NCBI GenBank assembly: GCA_905221605.1
Contig: CAJNDS010000562.1
Coordinates: 32,501-89,786 of the forward strand
DNA from: Symbiodinium natans
Taxonomy: Eukaryota > Sar > Dinophyceae > Suessiales > Symbiodiniaceae
DNA: 57,286 nucleotides
Reading direction: 5' to 3'
Shown here: in pieces, positions 10,805 through 20,139 of the stretch
Position numbering within the stretch: position 1 is the stretch's first letter
Layout of the letters: every line of letters begins with the position of its first letter
Translations under genes and position numbers: made by a program
Notes under the pieces: model-generated
Told to the model about the DNA's origin: nothing
The model's input: the letters and a program-made list of their open reading frames with translations, nothing else
Database searches by the model: none

Positions 10805-10862
10805 GTGGCGATCCGCGAGAAGGCCCTGGAGCAGATGGAGAGGCAGCTCTACAAGGCCGCGG
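10805..10862 (+). CDS. Exon-like island, coiled-coil-like peptide
   Basis: Opens after GGCGCAG and reads VAIREKALEQMERQLYKAA in one frame, ending at G|GTTTGG in the telomeric-like repeat. Glu/Lys/Leu spacing suggests helix. It is probably an upstream exon of the same gene as 10968-11245, but the phase to the next island was not resolved. Confidence 0.5.
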
Positions 10863-10967
10863 GTTTGGGGTTTGGGGTTTAGGGTTTGGGGTTTAGGGTT
10901 TAGGGTTTCGGGTTTGGGGTTTAGGGTTTAGGGTTTGGGGTTTAGGGTTTGGGGTTTCGGGGAACAG

Positions 10968-11245
10968 CATCACAAGCATGAAGTCGTTGGAGGGTAAGAT
11001 TGCCAAGACGGTATTGCAATTCTATGTGCTGGAGTATCGCACGCTGAGCGCGGGCGAGGCAAAGTTTGAGAACGGCCAGTTCAAGGGTTTAGGGTTTAGG
11101 GTTTAGGGTCTAGGGTTAGGGTTTAGGGGGCGATATCGACAAGGAGTTGCAGAGGCGTGAGACTCTCAAGGAGCACATGGGCGCTCAGAACTTCAGTGAG
11201 TTATCCGAGCAGACCCCCGAGACCGTCAGCTGTTCCATTTGCTGA
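10968..11245 (+). CDS. Two-exon gene end interrupted by a 40-base telomeric-repeat intron
   Basis: Exon 1 (10968-11086) encodes MKSLEGKIAKTVLQFYVLE and SAGEAKFENGQFK and ends in phase 1 at AAGG|GTTTAG. Intron 11087-11126 is only TTTAGGG-type repeat, beginning GTTTAG and ending TTTAG. Exon 2 (11127-11245) restores the frame (K-G-G-D-I-D-K) and continues RRETLKEHMGAQNFSELSE to a TGA after CSIC. The last four residues resemble a short Cys-terminal tail. No family recognised. The matching phase and the natural stop make this the cleanest splice case in the window. Confidence 0.6.
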
Positions 11246-11675
11246 GGAGGCTTTCTTTCCATGCCCCGCTTCCGGGGGCACTCTGAGGCACTATGCCCCC
11301 GCTTCTTGGGGCACTATGCCCCCCAAACATCAAGAATAGCAGCGGCGGGTGCCAGAAACATGCTCTAAGTCCAAGTCCCGTGCGCTTTCTCAAGCCTGAA
11401 CCGGTTAGGAAGTTTAGGGAGTTTATGGTTTGGGGTTTGGGGCTTAGGGCTCCAACCCTAAAAAACCATAAAAACTCGAAACCCTAAGACCTAAACCCTA
11501 AACCCCAAGTAAGCCACAAACCCTAAACCCTAAACCCTAAACCCCAAACCCCAAACCCCAAACCCTAAACCAAAAACCTAAACCCTAAACCCTAAACCCC
11601 AAACCCTAAACCCGAAACCCTAAACCCTAAACCCTAAGCCCTAAGCCCCAAGTAAGCCACTAAGATGCCCCCCAG

Positions 11676-11737
11676 GCGGTCCAGAGTCGGCTCCGCGAAC
11701 GGGGCTACGACCTGCGGCTTCGCCTAATTTTCATAGG
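11676..11737 (+). CDS. Exon-like island
   Basis: After CCCCCCAG it reads AVQSRLRERGYDLRLRLIF, then meets TTTAGGG-type repeat at a GT (GGTCTAGG). No family recognised. Confidence 0.42.
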
Positions 11738-11814
11738 GTCTAGGGTCGAGGGTTTAGGGTTTAGGGTTTAGGGTTTAGGGTCTAGGGTCGAGGGTTTAGG
11801 GTTATTGTTTGGGA

Positions 11815-11990
11815 TTTTTACTGGGCAAGGTCATTTTTTTTTACTGGGCAAGGACACTTTTTTACTGGGCAAGGTCGTTTTTTGGACGAAACGACCTTGC
11901 CCAGTAAAAAAATGACCTTGCACAGTAAAAAAATGACCTTGCCCAGTAAAAAATGACCTTGCCCAGTAAAAAAAGGACCTTGCCCCGTAA
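11815..11990. repeat. Multi-unit foldback (inverted repeat)
   Basis: Three copies of TTTTTACTGGGCAAGG are followed by at least four copies of its reverse complement, CCTTGCCCAGTAAAAA, around a centre near 11884 (TTTTGGACGAAACGA). It would fold into a long stem. No coding sense. Confidence 0.9.
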
Positions 11991-12090
11991 CTCCTTAACA
12001 CTTAAATTATATATTTTAAAGAGAGGTTTAGGGTTTAGGGTTTAGGGTTTAGGGTTTAGGGTTTAGGGTTTAGGGTTTAGGGTTTAGGGT

Positions 12091-12290
12091 TTGCTGTGAT
12101 AGGGCGTAGATGCTGTGAAGGTTAGGTTGCGGAACAAGCTCGAAAGCTTCGTGAGGTGCGAAGAGCAGCTTTGGCCCGATTGTGGAGGGCCGGCCGTCTA
12201 ACACTTTTCTCCCACCCCACGCCGTCCAAGAGGGCAAAGCCACCCAAACCTTCAGGCCTAAACTCAGACAACAGTCCACTTCTAAAAACT
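12091..12290 (+). repeat. Second dispersed element, copy 1
   Basis: Shares with 32633-32835: AGGTGCGAAGAGCAGCT, TGGCCCGATTG, CTTTTCTCCCACCCCACGCC, CCACCCAAACC and GGCCTAAACTCA. A fragment of its 5' side is at 10446-10490. No clear protein. Confidence 0.85.
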
Positions 12291-12459
12291 TATTCAGTTA
12301 ATTGCAGGAGGTCTCGAAGGGCAGGGTCGGACCAGGCAGCCCAGGGCCCGGGGAAGCATAGACCCTAAACCCTAAACCCTAAGCCCTTAACCCTAAACCC
12401 TAAACCCTTAAACTCTGAAACCCTTAAACCTTGAACTCTTGTCTGGGCGCCCTGGACAG

Positions 12460-12550
12460 TGATGGGCAGTCCGCACCCAAATTACTTCGCCGAGAGTCAG
12501 TCGCCCAAGGGCGACCAAGGAAGATGACTAGGACTAGGACTACTTAGGAA
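12460..12550 (+). CDS. Exon-like island with an AT-hook-like core in one frame
   Basis: After CTGGACAG one frame reads DGQSAPKLLRESVAQGRPRK to a stop at about 12541; a second frame reads MGSPHPNYFAESQSPKGDQ. QGRPRK resembles an AT-hook core, but the true frame is unknown. Confidence 0.35.
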
Positions 12551-12765
12551 TTCGGGTTTATTGGTTAGGGTTTAGGGTTTAGGGTTTAGGGTCTAGGGTT
12601 TAGGGTTTAGGGTTTAGGGTTTAGGGTTTAGGGTTGAGGGTTGAGGGTTGAGGGTTTGGGGTTTAGGGTTTAGGGTGCAGGGGTGTAGGGTTTAGGGGTT
12701 TAGGGTTTAGGAATTAGGGTTTCGGGTTGATTTAAGGCTCAAGTTACCCGGACTTCCAGAAAAGA

Positions 12766-12950
12766 TTGCGCGGCTTGATACCCGGAACCCCGACAGCCTG
12801 GACCGCAGTCAACGCTAAACATGCAAAACCTTTCAACCCTATGCTGTCGGGTTCCCAGGTTATGCAGTTTAAGCGCTTAGGAGGCAAATCGGCTCCTCGT
12901 CTAGGGGTTCGGACTTTCGTAGCTTCAGGGCTTTCTATGAACCCTAAACA
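12766..12950. other. Unique island open on both strands
   Basis: The + strand reads TAWTAVNAKHAKPFNPM; the - strand reads PKRLNCITWEPDSIGLKG. No splice signal decides between them and no family is recognised. Confidence 0.3.
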
Positions 12951-13547
12951 AAAAGCACCCGAAGCTAAAAAAACCCTAAACCCTAAACCCTTAACCCTAT
13001 ACCCCAAACCCTAAAGACCCCAAACCCTACACTCTCAACCCTAAACACCCTTAACCCTAAAAACCCTTAACCCTAAACCCTAAACCCTGAACCCTAAACC
13101 CTAAACCCTAAAGACCCTAAAGTGGGTTCTAGACTCTCCGGAAGCTAAGGAAGGGTCTGCTTCCGGCAAAGAGCCCGGGTGGAGGTGCTCACAGAAAGGG
13201 GTTCAGGGTTCAGGGTTTAGGGTTGAGGGTTTGGTGTTTAGGGTTTAGGGTTTAGGGTTTAGGGTTTAGGGTTTAGGGTTTAGGGTTTAGGGTTTAGGAT
13301 TAGGGCTTAGGGCTTAGGGCTTAGGGCTTCGGGCTTAGGGCGTAGGGCTTAGGGCTTAGGGTTAGGGCTTAGGGTTTAGGGTTTGGGTACTAGGGTACTG
13401 GGGGTGGCTGGGCGGGGCGATTCAAGGGAGGGTTTTGGGTTTAGGTTGAAGGCTTCGGGTACCCTAAACCCTAAACCCTAAGCCTGAAACCCTAAACCCT
13501 AAACCCTAATTAAGAACCGCTGAAGAAGAGAAGTCGGTTCCATGGCA

Positions 13548-13652
13548 GCCACACTTGACCCCGGCACATGCCTCGCTGGCTCCTCGCCGTCAGTTCGGCG
13601 TGGTCGGCAAGCTTCGGCGCAATCAGCAGCAGCATGAGTCAACGTTTGGCAG
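13548..13652 (+). CDS. Exon-like island
   Basis: Acceptor TTCCATGGCAG, then ASLAPRRQFGVVGKLRRNQ and HESTFG, ending GGCAG|GTTTAG, where the donor is the first GT of the repeat. All three frames are fairly open; this one fits both sites. Confidence 0.45.
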
Positions 13653-13764
13653 GTTTAGGGTTTAGGGTTTAGGGTGCAGGGTGAAGAAACTGAAGGGCTG
13701 TTAGGGTCAAAGTGTCCCAAAACCTACCCTGAACCTTCAAGCTGTTGAATCCCACTCCCAACAG

Positions 13765-13842
13765 TTGACGCGGCTGTGGCTGGGACGTCGGCTGCGGAAG
13801 GCGGGTGCTTTTGGGCCTGCCCGTTATGTGTCCTGGAGTTAG
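13765..13842 (+). CDS. Exon-like island, terminal
   Basis: Good pyrimidine-rich acceptor CCCACTCCCAACAG, then LTRLWLGRRLRKAGAFG and a stop at 13840. Basic peptide, no family recognised. Confidence 0.4.
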   Translation: MTRLWLGRRLRKAGAFGPARYVSWS

Positions 13843-14065
13843 GGGCTTCCCTAAATCCTGAACCCTAAAAAATATATCCCGAACCGCAAAGCCCAAAACC
13901 CAAATCCCTAAACACTGAACCCTGAACACTAAGCCCTAAACCCTAAACCGCACCGGTTCGGGGGCGTTTAGGCGCTTTGGGGCTGATAAGTTTCTAGTTC
14001 GAGTTCTGGGTTCAGGGATCCTAGAAGCTTGCTGTCTCTAAGGCCCAAACCCTACACCCCAGTTT

Positions 14066-14151
14066 AGGTTTTAGGGTTTAGGGTTTAGGGTTTAGGGTTT
14101 AGGGTTTAGGGTTTAGGGTTTAGGGTTTAGGGTTTAGGGTTTAGGGTTTAG
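14066..14151 (+). repeat. TTTAGGG array
   Basis: About 12 perfect units in G-strand orientation. Confidence 0.95.
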
Positions 14152-14345
14152 TAAGTTCCTTAAACCCTATGAACCTAGCACCCCCCGCCAAGGGACCATG
14201 CTTGAGAGAGCTGACTGAACCCTAAACCTTAAACCCTAAACCCTGAACCCTGAATCCTAAACCCTAAACCCTAAACCCTAAACCCTAAACCCTAAACCCT
14301 AAGCCCTAAACCCTAAACCCTAGTAAGCCCAATTAAAACCCCAAG

Positions 14346-14407
14346 CCGCCCGTGAAGCAATCCTCCCAAATGCCTCAGTCAGGGCTGGCTGTGGCAAGAG
14401 CTGCGAT
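14346..14407 (+). CDS. Exon-like island with GTAGGG donor
   Basis: CCAAG acceptor directly after degraded CCCTAAA, then AREAILPNASVRAGCGKSCD, and a GTAGGG donor that starts the TTTAGGG block. Confidence 0.45.
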
Positions 14408-14673
14408 GTAGGGTTTAGGGTTTAGGGTTTAGGGTTTAGGGTTTAGGGTTTAGTAGTTTAGGGTTTAGGGTTTAGGGTTTAGGGCTTGGGGTTACGGGTG
14501 CAGGCTTGTTTCTTGGGGATGCGCCTTGAGCCCTAAGCTCCCTAAACTTTAACCCCTCAACCCTCTAGCCCAAACCCTAAACTCTAAACCCTAAACCGTA
14601 AACCCTAAACCCTAAACCCTAAACCCTAAACCCGAAACCCTAATAACCCTAAAACCTAAACCCTCAATGGCAG

Positions 14674-14717
14674 GGGCGCATTCCGAGATGCAGTGCGAAG
14701 TGGCCTCGAGCTCGCAG
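14674..14717 (+). CDS. Short exon-like island
   Basis: AATGGCAG acceptor, GAFRDAVRSGLELA, then GCAG|GTAGGT, a near-consensus donor. Only 44 bases. Confidence 0.42.
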
Positions 14718-14789
14718 GTAGGTGTGAGCGGAAGTTGACAGGGCTTTTGCGGTTTAATGATAGAGGGCCCTAAACCCTACACCCTAAAC

Positions 14790-14905
14790 CCTTAACGCTG
14801 AAACCCTAAACCCTAAACCCTAAACCCTAAACCCTAAACCCTAAACCCTAAACCCTAAACCCTAAACCCTAAACCCTAAACCCTAAACCCTAAACCTTAA
14901 ACCCC
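14790..14905 (+). repeat. CCCTAAA array
   Basis: About 14 units, followed by opposite-strand TTTAGGG at 14945-14985. Confidence 0.93.
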
Positions 14906-15463
14906 AAACCCTAAACCTTAGCCCAGGGCTTGAGGGCTTAGCGTTGTAGGGTTTAGGGTTTAGGGTTTAGGGTTTAGGGTTTAGTATTGGCTCAAGTGTT
15001 TGAAGGTACTGAGCAGCCTAAACCCTAAGCCGAGCCCCTCGTTGTAAGATTGATTGGGGGGTGTATGAAAATAAGGGGCCCCTAGTATAGACCCCCCAAA
15101 TAGTAGGATTCCCTTGGAATACAGACCCCAATAAGATACCCCTAATTTCGGAAACCCCGATTTAAACTAGGGAACCAAGAGTTCAGTGTGGGGTCTAAGG
15201 GTTGCAGGCTTGAGGATAAGGCCTGGCCATTGAGAAAGTAACATTTAACGCTTCAGCATTGCCTGACTCAAGATTTAGGGTCCGGGCTTGGGGGGGTGGA
15301 ATTGGGGGGTTTAGGGTGTGCTTGTGAGTTGCGTTCTGCCAATGGGTCTAGGAACCCTGTACCCTAAACCCTAAACCCTAAACCCCAAACCCTAAACCCC
15401 AAACCCTAAACCCTAAACCCCAAACCCTAAATAGATCCTCTCAAGTCTGAAGTCGAACTCTCA

Positions 15464-15560
15464 GCCGACCATCCCGTAGCCATTCAACGGCCCGGATGTT
15501 GCCCGATTGCAAGAGATGGTGGCGTCTGATGCGACCCGGCTTTCTGTTGACAAACTCTAA
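15464..15560 (+). CDS. Exon-like island
   Basis: Acceptor AACTCTCAG, then HSTARMLPDCKRWWRLM, continuing open into the next CCCTAAA block. A second frame (DHPVAIQRPGCCPIARD) is also open. Confidence 0.35.
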
Positions 15561-16162
15561 ACTTGCCCTAAACCCTAAACCCTAAACCCTAAACCCCAAA
15601 CCCTAAACCCCAAACCCTAAACAACCCTCCAAAACCCCTCAATGAAGGAATCTACCCTATTGCATACCAAGGATCATAATGATGAGTGCGTGTATATTCC
15701 TTAAATTAAGGGGTTTTGGGAGATCTGGGAACTGACCCTAAACCCTCAACAACCCCACATCGCAAGCCCTGAGCCCTCGACCCTGAGCCCCACACCCCAA
15801 GCCCTAAAAAGGTTTGGGGTTTAGGGTTCAGGGTTTAGGGTTTAGGGTGCAGCTTTGAAAGGGTTTAGGGCTTGGGGTTTAGGGTTTAGGGTTTAGGGTT
15901 AGGGGTCAGGGTTTAGGGTTGTTAAGGAACTTAAATGGTTAAGTTGAAGAGGTTGGAGTGGAGGGGGCGTTGCTGTGAAGACACTCGAACGAAGCTACCA
16001 CCCTAGCCCTCAACCGTAAAACGCGGAACCTCCTAAACTCCTGAATCCCAAACCCCCTAAACTCCTGAACCCCAAGCCCTAGCTAAACCAAACCCGAAAC
16101 CCGAAACCCGAAACACTAAACCCTAAACCCATAAACACCTAAAGCCCAAGCCTTTCTCTGAG

Positions 16163-16235
16163 GGGACGGTGCTCTCACTCAAGCTGGCCAAGCCGCTGCG
16201 CGAGCGCACGCGCAAACTTCGGCAGGCCGGATCCG
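16163..16235 (+). CDS. Exon-like island, basic helix; possible 5' exon of the AP2 gene
   Basis: Acceptor TTTCTCTGAG|GG, then LSLKLAKPLRERTRKLRQAG, ending TCCG|GTTTAG. It stands upstream of the Lys/Glu-rich exons and could belong to the same transcript. Confidence 0.5.
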
Positions 16236-16557
16236 GTTTAGGGTTTAGGGTTTAGGGTTTCGGGTTTAGGGTTTAGGGTTTAGGGTTTAGCGTTTAGGGT
16301 TTAGAGGTTAGGGTTTAGGGATGTAGGAATTGCAGGGCTTACAGGGCTTAGGGGCTTTAGGTGCTTAGCCAGGGGCGTTCGGGGCTTTAGGGGCTTTAGG
16401 AGCTCTAGGGGCTTCGGGATGTTGAGGGTTCGAGGGTTTACTGTAGGGTTTAGGGTTCAGGGTTTAAGGTTTAGGGTTTAGGGTTTAGGGAAGTTCAGGG
16501 TTTCAGGAATTGAGAGGTTCAGGAGTTTTAGGGGTCTAAGAGCTTGAGTGAGCGCAG

Positions 16558-16668
16558 GAGCTGGCAAAGGATACCAAGAAGGAGCCGGAGAAAGGCACAG
16601 TGAAGGTGAAGAAGGAAATAAAGGCAGAGGTCATGGAGGCGGCAGCATGCTTGTCTCCTCGTGAATAG
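16558..16668 (+). CDS. Lys/Glu-rich exon 1 (candidate AP2 gene)
   Basis: After GAGCGCAG the frame reads ELAKDTKKEPEKGTVKVKK, EIKAEVMEAAACLSP. The VKKE and IKAE words fit the psi-K-x-E sumoylation consensus (inference). An in-frame TAG lies immediately before GTGTTGG, so the exon may end just before it. Confidence 0.5.
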   Translation, partial: ELAKDTKKEPEKGTVKVKKEIKAEVMEAAACLSPRE

Positions 16669-16722
16669 GTGTTGGGAGAGTTGGGGATGCTTTTTGGGAT
16701 TTGGGGTCTTGCCTGGCTGCAG

Positions 16723-16822
16723 CTGGAACGTGAGATTCGGGAGTCTGTAGCAAGCGTCACCCAAAACCAGTCGAGCCTAGTAAAGACTGTGATGTGCAAT
16801 GTGGACAGGAGACGACAATGAG
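16723..16822 (+). CDS. Exon-like island between Lys/Glu-rich exons
   Basis: Acceptor TGCCTGGCTGCAG, then LEREIRESVASVTQNQSSL and KTVMCNVDRRRQ. The donor is unclear. It is flanked on the right by TTTAGGG. Confidence 0.42.
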
Positions 16823-16857
16823 GGTGACGGGTTTAGGGTTTAGGGTTTAGGGTTTAG

Positions 16858-17025
16858 GAGGAGAGCGAACCGCAGAACGTAAAGGAGGTGAAAAAAGAGT
16901 TGAGGGAGCATGCGAAGGAGGAAGTGGAGGATGACGTGGAAGAAGAGCTGATGGGGGACGTGAAGCAAGTGAAGATAGAGGTGAAGGAAGAGGTGATAGA
17001 GGAGGGTGCTTCAAGAACGAGCAAG
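16858..17025 (+). CDS. Lys/Glu-rich exon 2 (candidate AP2 gene)
   Basis: The acceptor is the TTTAG|G of a TTTAGGG repeat, so the repeat itself supplies AG. It reads VKEVKKELREHAKEEVE, then VKQVKIEVKEEVIEEG, strongly charged and helical, and runs into CCCTAAA-type sequence. The motif style matches VKREIKRE at 17370 and VKRE/VKQE in the AP2 ORF. Confidence 0.52.
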
Positions 17026-17207
17026 CTAAACCCTAAGCCCCCAAACCCTAAATCCTAAACCCTAAACTTGGACTTGCTGTTAACAGCATCACCCGTAGGT
17101 TTGCTGGTCATTGGGCCCTAATCCTCGAACCTTGCACTGAATGCTCACGAGGTTATATGAAGGGTTTAGGGTTTAGGGTTTAGTGTGTAGGGTTTACGGT
17201 TTGAGAG

Positions 17208-17409
17208 CCCCATGCCGTTTGTTGTGTGCGTTGATGGCAACGGTAACGCCTGTTTGGAATGCCTTTTTGCAAGACCTGCTACCCGCATTACTCGGATGCG
17301 CGAGCCTTCTCTCGAGGAGATGGTGCCAGAGATCAAAAACGAGGCAAAGCAAGAAGTGAAGCGTGAGATCAAGCGGGAGGCTGCCCGCCAGTCTGCGTCG
17401 TGTAGCCAA
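17208..17409 (+). CDS. Lys/Glu-rich exon 3 with Cys-rich start (candidate AP2 gene)
   Basis: From 17212 reads MPFVVCVDGNGNACLECLF, then EIKNEAKQEVKREIKREAA, ending at CCAA|GTGAGC, a good donor; the frame stays open to 17574 if unspliced. Charged repeats tie it to 16558 and 16858. Confidence 0.5.
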
Positions 17410-17652
17410 GTGAGCACCAGAGTCGTTCTGAGCCACATCTGGGTTTTGCTAGCCTCGTTCTTCGACATCAGCTTAAACAGCCAATTCCGCAATATGGGCC
17501 CAGGAACCGGGAAGAGACATAGTGAGTTGTTTGCTTTGAGGTCTTGTGGGCTAGCAGCAGTTGAGGACACATAGTGGAAGCATAAACGTGAACCTGACAG
17601 AGAAATCCACACCACCACTGAAAGTTCCGGGATGCAGAGAAGTTTGTTTCAG

Positions 17653-17714
17653 GACCTCAAATGGAAGAGCCAGACGCTGCTCGGCTTTGTGACGTCTGGG
17701 ATTCAACCGGCTAA
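17653..17714 (+). CDS. Exon-like island
   Basis: Strong acceptor GTTTGTTTCAG, then DLKWKSQTLLGFVTSGIQ, running into CCCTAAA. No family recognised. Confidence 0.4.
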
Positions 17715-17852
17715 ACCCTAAACCCTAAACCCTAGACCCTAGACCCTAAACCCTAGAACCTAAAGCCTAAACCCTAAACCCTAAACTTCAGGTCGCGGCT
17801 TGTAGGTTGAACTTGGCAGTTCTTCTGAGACTCACCGGACGTTTTTCGACAG

Positions 17853-17887
17853 TGGTTGCTGCGTCTGGGCTGTCCGAAAGCCGGAAG
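17853..17887 (+). CDS. Very short exon-like island
   Basis: Acceptor GTTTTTCGACAG, WLLRLGCPKAG, donor AAG|GTAGTAAG; 35 bases. The 13 bases around the acceptor recur exactly at 33491-33503. Confidence 0.4.
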
Positions 17888-17942
17888 GTAGTAAGGTTTA
17901 AGGTATAGGGTCTAGGGTCTAGGGTTTAGGGTTTAGCGTTAA

Positions 17943-18028
17943 TTCCGAGAGGACAAGTGAGAGTTCCACTCGAAGCCGCAAACCCCAAGCCGTTGCACAC
18001 TACAAGGCGTCCTCCAGTCCCTCCTGAA
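17943..18028 (+). CDS. Exon-like island, Ser/Arg-rich
   Basis: After TAATTCCGAG: TSESSTRSRKPQAVAHY, then a stop at 18026. It lies one telomeric block before the AP2 ORF. Confidence 0.38.
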
Positions 18029-18317
18029 CCCTAAAACCTGCACCCTCAACCCTCAACCCTCAACCCTAAGCCCTAAACCCTAAACCCCTAAACCCTACGT
18101 AAACCCTGAACATCCCTAAACCCTAAACCCTAAACCCCTAAACCCTACGTAAACCCTGAACATCCCTAAACCCTAAACCCTAAACCCTAAACCCTAAACC
18201 CTAAACCCTAAACCCTAAACTCTAAACCCTAAACCCTAAACCTAAGCCCTAAACCCTAGACCCTAAACCTTGAACCCATAGTCGGGATCCGTCCAAGGCT
18301 TCGCCGGTAGGCTAATC

Positions 18318-19472
18318 ATGTGCACCGTGCACTGCAAAAGCTCGCTCAGGACCGGAGTGAAGCGCGAGCGTGTGGAGGAAGCTCAGCACACGTGCTTGGT
18401 CAAGCAGGAAGAAGCTGTGTCGGTTCGTCCCAGCAAGAGGCGCCGCATCAGTCACAAGAGGCCTGACATCTCACCTCTATCGTTTGAGTCACGACTGCCA
18501 GAGTGGGCCGAGAAATGCCTGGCATTTCAAAGCTCTGGCAAGACGTGGCTGCCCACGAAGCCTTGCTGCCCGGCCAGCCCGTTTCTCGGAGTTGCAGCTG
18601 CGCCGTGGGAAGGACGCCTGGAGGACCAGGCAACAACGGCTTGCGTGCAGCGCCTCAGCAAGGCGCAGGTCTGCGAGTTCCGGGACTTCTTCCACGAGAA
18701 CCCGCACCATGCCCTCTTCAATGATTGCGGCAAGGACTCCAGTAGGTCAGGGCTGGTGGCGAAGGCGAACTGTGCCAAACCTAAGCACTTGCAGGATCCA
18801 GCTGCGAAGCAGCACCGCGCAGCCGAGATGATGAAGATGTGGCCGTGGATGCGCGACCTTCCGACGCGAGCGTGGGCCGGGCACGGCTGGCTGGTGGAGG
18901 AGGATGGCATGCGCAGGCTCTCGCCCACGGGCGGCGGCTCCGCCATGAAGGGTCTCGAGATCTTCGAGGCCTTCGGCACCGTGAAGGAAAGCCAGGAAGC
19001 CCCCGGCACCTCGGCTCCGAGCAGCTCCGGGGCCGCCGGCCAGGTCATTACGAAAAGCTTCCGCGGCCTGGAGCGCCAGAGCGGGGTGCCAAACATCAGC
19101 TGGCAAATAACAAAGGGGACGTGGGTAATTGGGTGGCAGGAAGCCGGCAAGCGGAAGCAGCTCAACTTCCCCATCTCCAAGCACATGAAGGAGGGCCTCT
19201 CAGAGGACGAGGCGGTGGCGGCCGCGCTGGAGGAGGCCAAGGCGCACCGCGAGGAGCTGGTGCGCCAGGGCAAGCTGAAGCCCCCGAAGCCCGTCACCGC
19301 CAAAGCCTCCGGGTCCAGGGTAAGGGGCGTCCGTTCCCATGCAAGCGGAAACTTTCAGGTGCGAATCACCAATCCCCGCACCAAGAAGCTAGACTTCGGG
19401 GGCACCTTCAAGACGCTGGCGGAGGCCGAGGCCAAGGCGCAGGAGATGGCCGAGAACTTGGGGACTAAATGA
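18318..19472 (+). CDS. AP2-like domain protein, main exon
   Basis: Probable nuclear DNA-binding protein; 384 codons, the longest good ORF in the window. Residues 10-60 carry VKRE and VKQE words and a nuclear-localisation-like RPSKRRRISHKR. Residues about 262-325 form an AP2-like unit (SGVPNISWQITKGTWVIGW, then KQLNFPISKHMKEGLSEDEA with an Ala-rich helix). Residues 334-382 form a second (GVRSHASGNFQVRI, GGTFKTLAEAEAKAQEMAE). AP2 domains are about 60 residues, three strands plus a helix, and both units show that layout. ATG at 18318 is preceded by a possible acceptor (CGGTAG), so the ORF may be a downstream exon. High GC and codon bias separate it from the mosaic. Overlapping ORFs in other frames are shadows. 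Confidence 0.82.
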   Translation: MCTVHCKSSLRTGVKRERVEEAQHTCLVKQEEAVSVRPSKRRRISHKRPDISPLSFESRLPEWAEKCLAFQSSGKTWLPTKPCCPASPFLGVAAAPWEGRLEDQATTACVQRLSKAQVCEFRDFFHENPHHALFNDCGKDSSRSGLVAKANCAKPKHLQDPAAKQHRAAEMMKMWPWMRDLPTRAWAGHGWLVEEDGMRRLSPTGGGSAMKGLEIFEAFGTVKESQEAPGTSAPSSSGAAGQVITKSFRGLERQSGVPNISWQITKGTWVIGWQEAGKRKQLNFPISKHMKEGLSEDEAVAAALEEAKAHREELVRQGKLKPPKPVTAKASGSRVRGVRSHASGNFQVRITNPRTKKLDFGGTFKTLAEAEAKAQEMAENLGTK

Positions 19473-19529
19473 ACCCTAAAAGGGTTTATGGTTCATATTA
19501 CCTTAATAGGAATTATAGTACTCAGGGTA

Positions 19530-19803
19530 TAAGGAGAAGCACGAGCAGGTGGTGCCGGTGGACCGGCTCTCCGAGGGCACTTCGAGCCGCTCGGGCCGCA
19601 GCTGGGAGTGAAGTGGAACCGTGGAGAGAAGGCCTGGCATGCAAAATGCGCTGTGGGAGGGAAGCAAAGGCACATGAGATTCCGGCCCAAGGACTTCTCG
19701 GAGAGGGAGGTGGAGAAGGGCTGGAAGCAGGCGGTGGCCTGGCGCAAGTTTCAGGAGAAGGAGAAGGAGAGGGAGCGGGCTGAGCGAGCTCAACAGCGCT
19801 GAA
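19530..19803 (+). CDS. Third AP2-like unit, downstream exon or frame-shifted 3' part
   Basis: In a frame different from the main ORF reads FEPLGPQLGVKWNRGEKAW, HAKCAVGGKQRHMRFRPKD, then a Lys/Glu helix ending AERAQQR and TGA at 19801. It has the AP2 layout (basic strands, then helix). A GAGCAG acceptor near 19541 is possible, so the 19473-19541 stretch may be an intron. A separate gene is less likely because no start or promoter is seen. Confidence 0.6.
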
Positions 19804-20056
19804 GAGCGCGGAGGGGAGTCCTCCTGACCGGAATCTGGGCCGCCACTTGTGTAGCAGGTCGAGGGGCAGTCTTACACTTCTCTCTGACTAGTGCCTGGCG
19901 CATGCTGGTGCCACTATGAAGTGTGCACTGAGCTAGAATGACAGAATGACCTGCTGACACTCAACCCTCGACCCTAAACCTCCTAATTAAACCCCCTAAA
20001 CCCGAAACCCTAAACCCGGAGCTCCCTTAATTTCTTTCGGCTTTGGACTATAGAAG

Positions 20057-20098
20057 CCTTGCTGGGCGAGGCTGAGCCGTAGGGACTTGCTTTGGTGG
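20057..20098 (+). CDS. Short exon-like island
   Basis: After GGACTATAG reads KPCWARLSRRDLLW, then TG|GTGACA. Weak: 42 bases only. Confidence 0.28.
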
Positions 20099-20139
20099 TG
20101 ACATCTGACGTTGGCAAGTCGACAAAGAGGGATTCGGGT

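Noticed and set aside
18527-19303. 258-codon minus-strand ORF opposite the AP2 gene
   Set aside because: Shadow of a GC-rich coding region; the + frame carries the AP2 motifs and a nuclear-localisation-like stretch.
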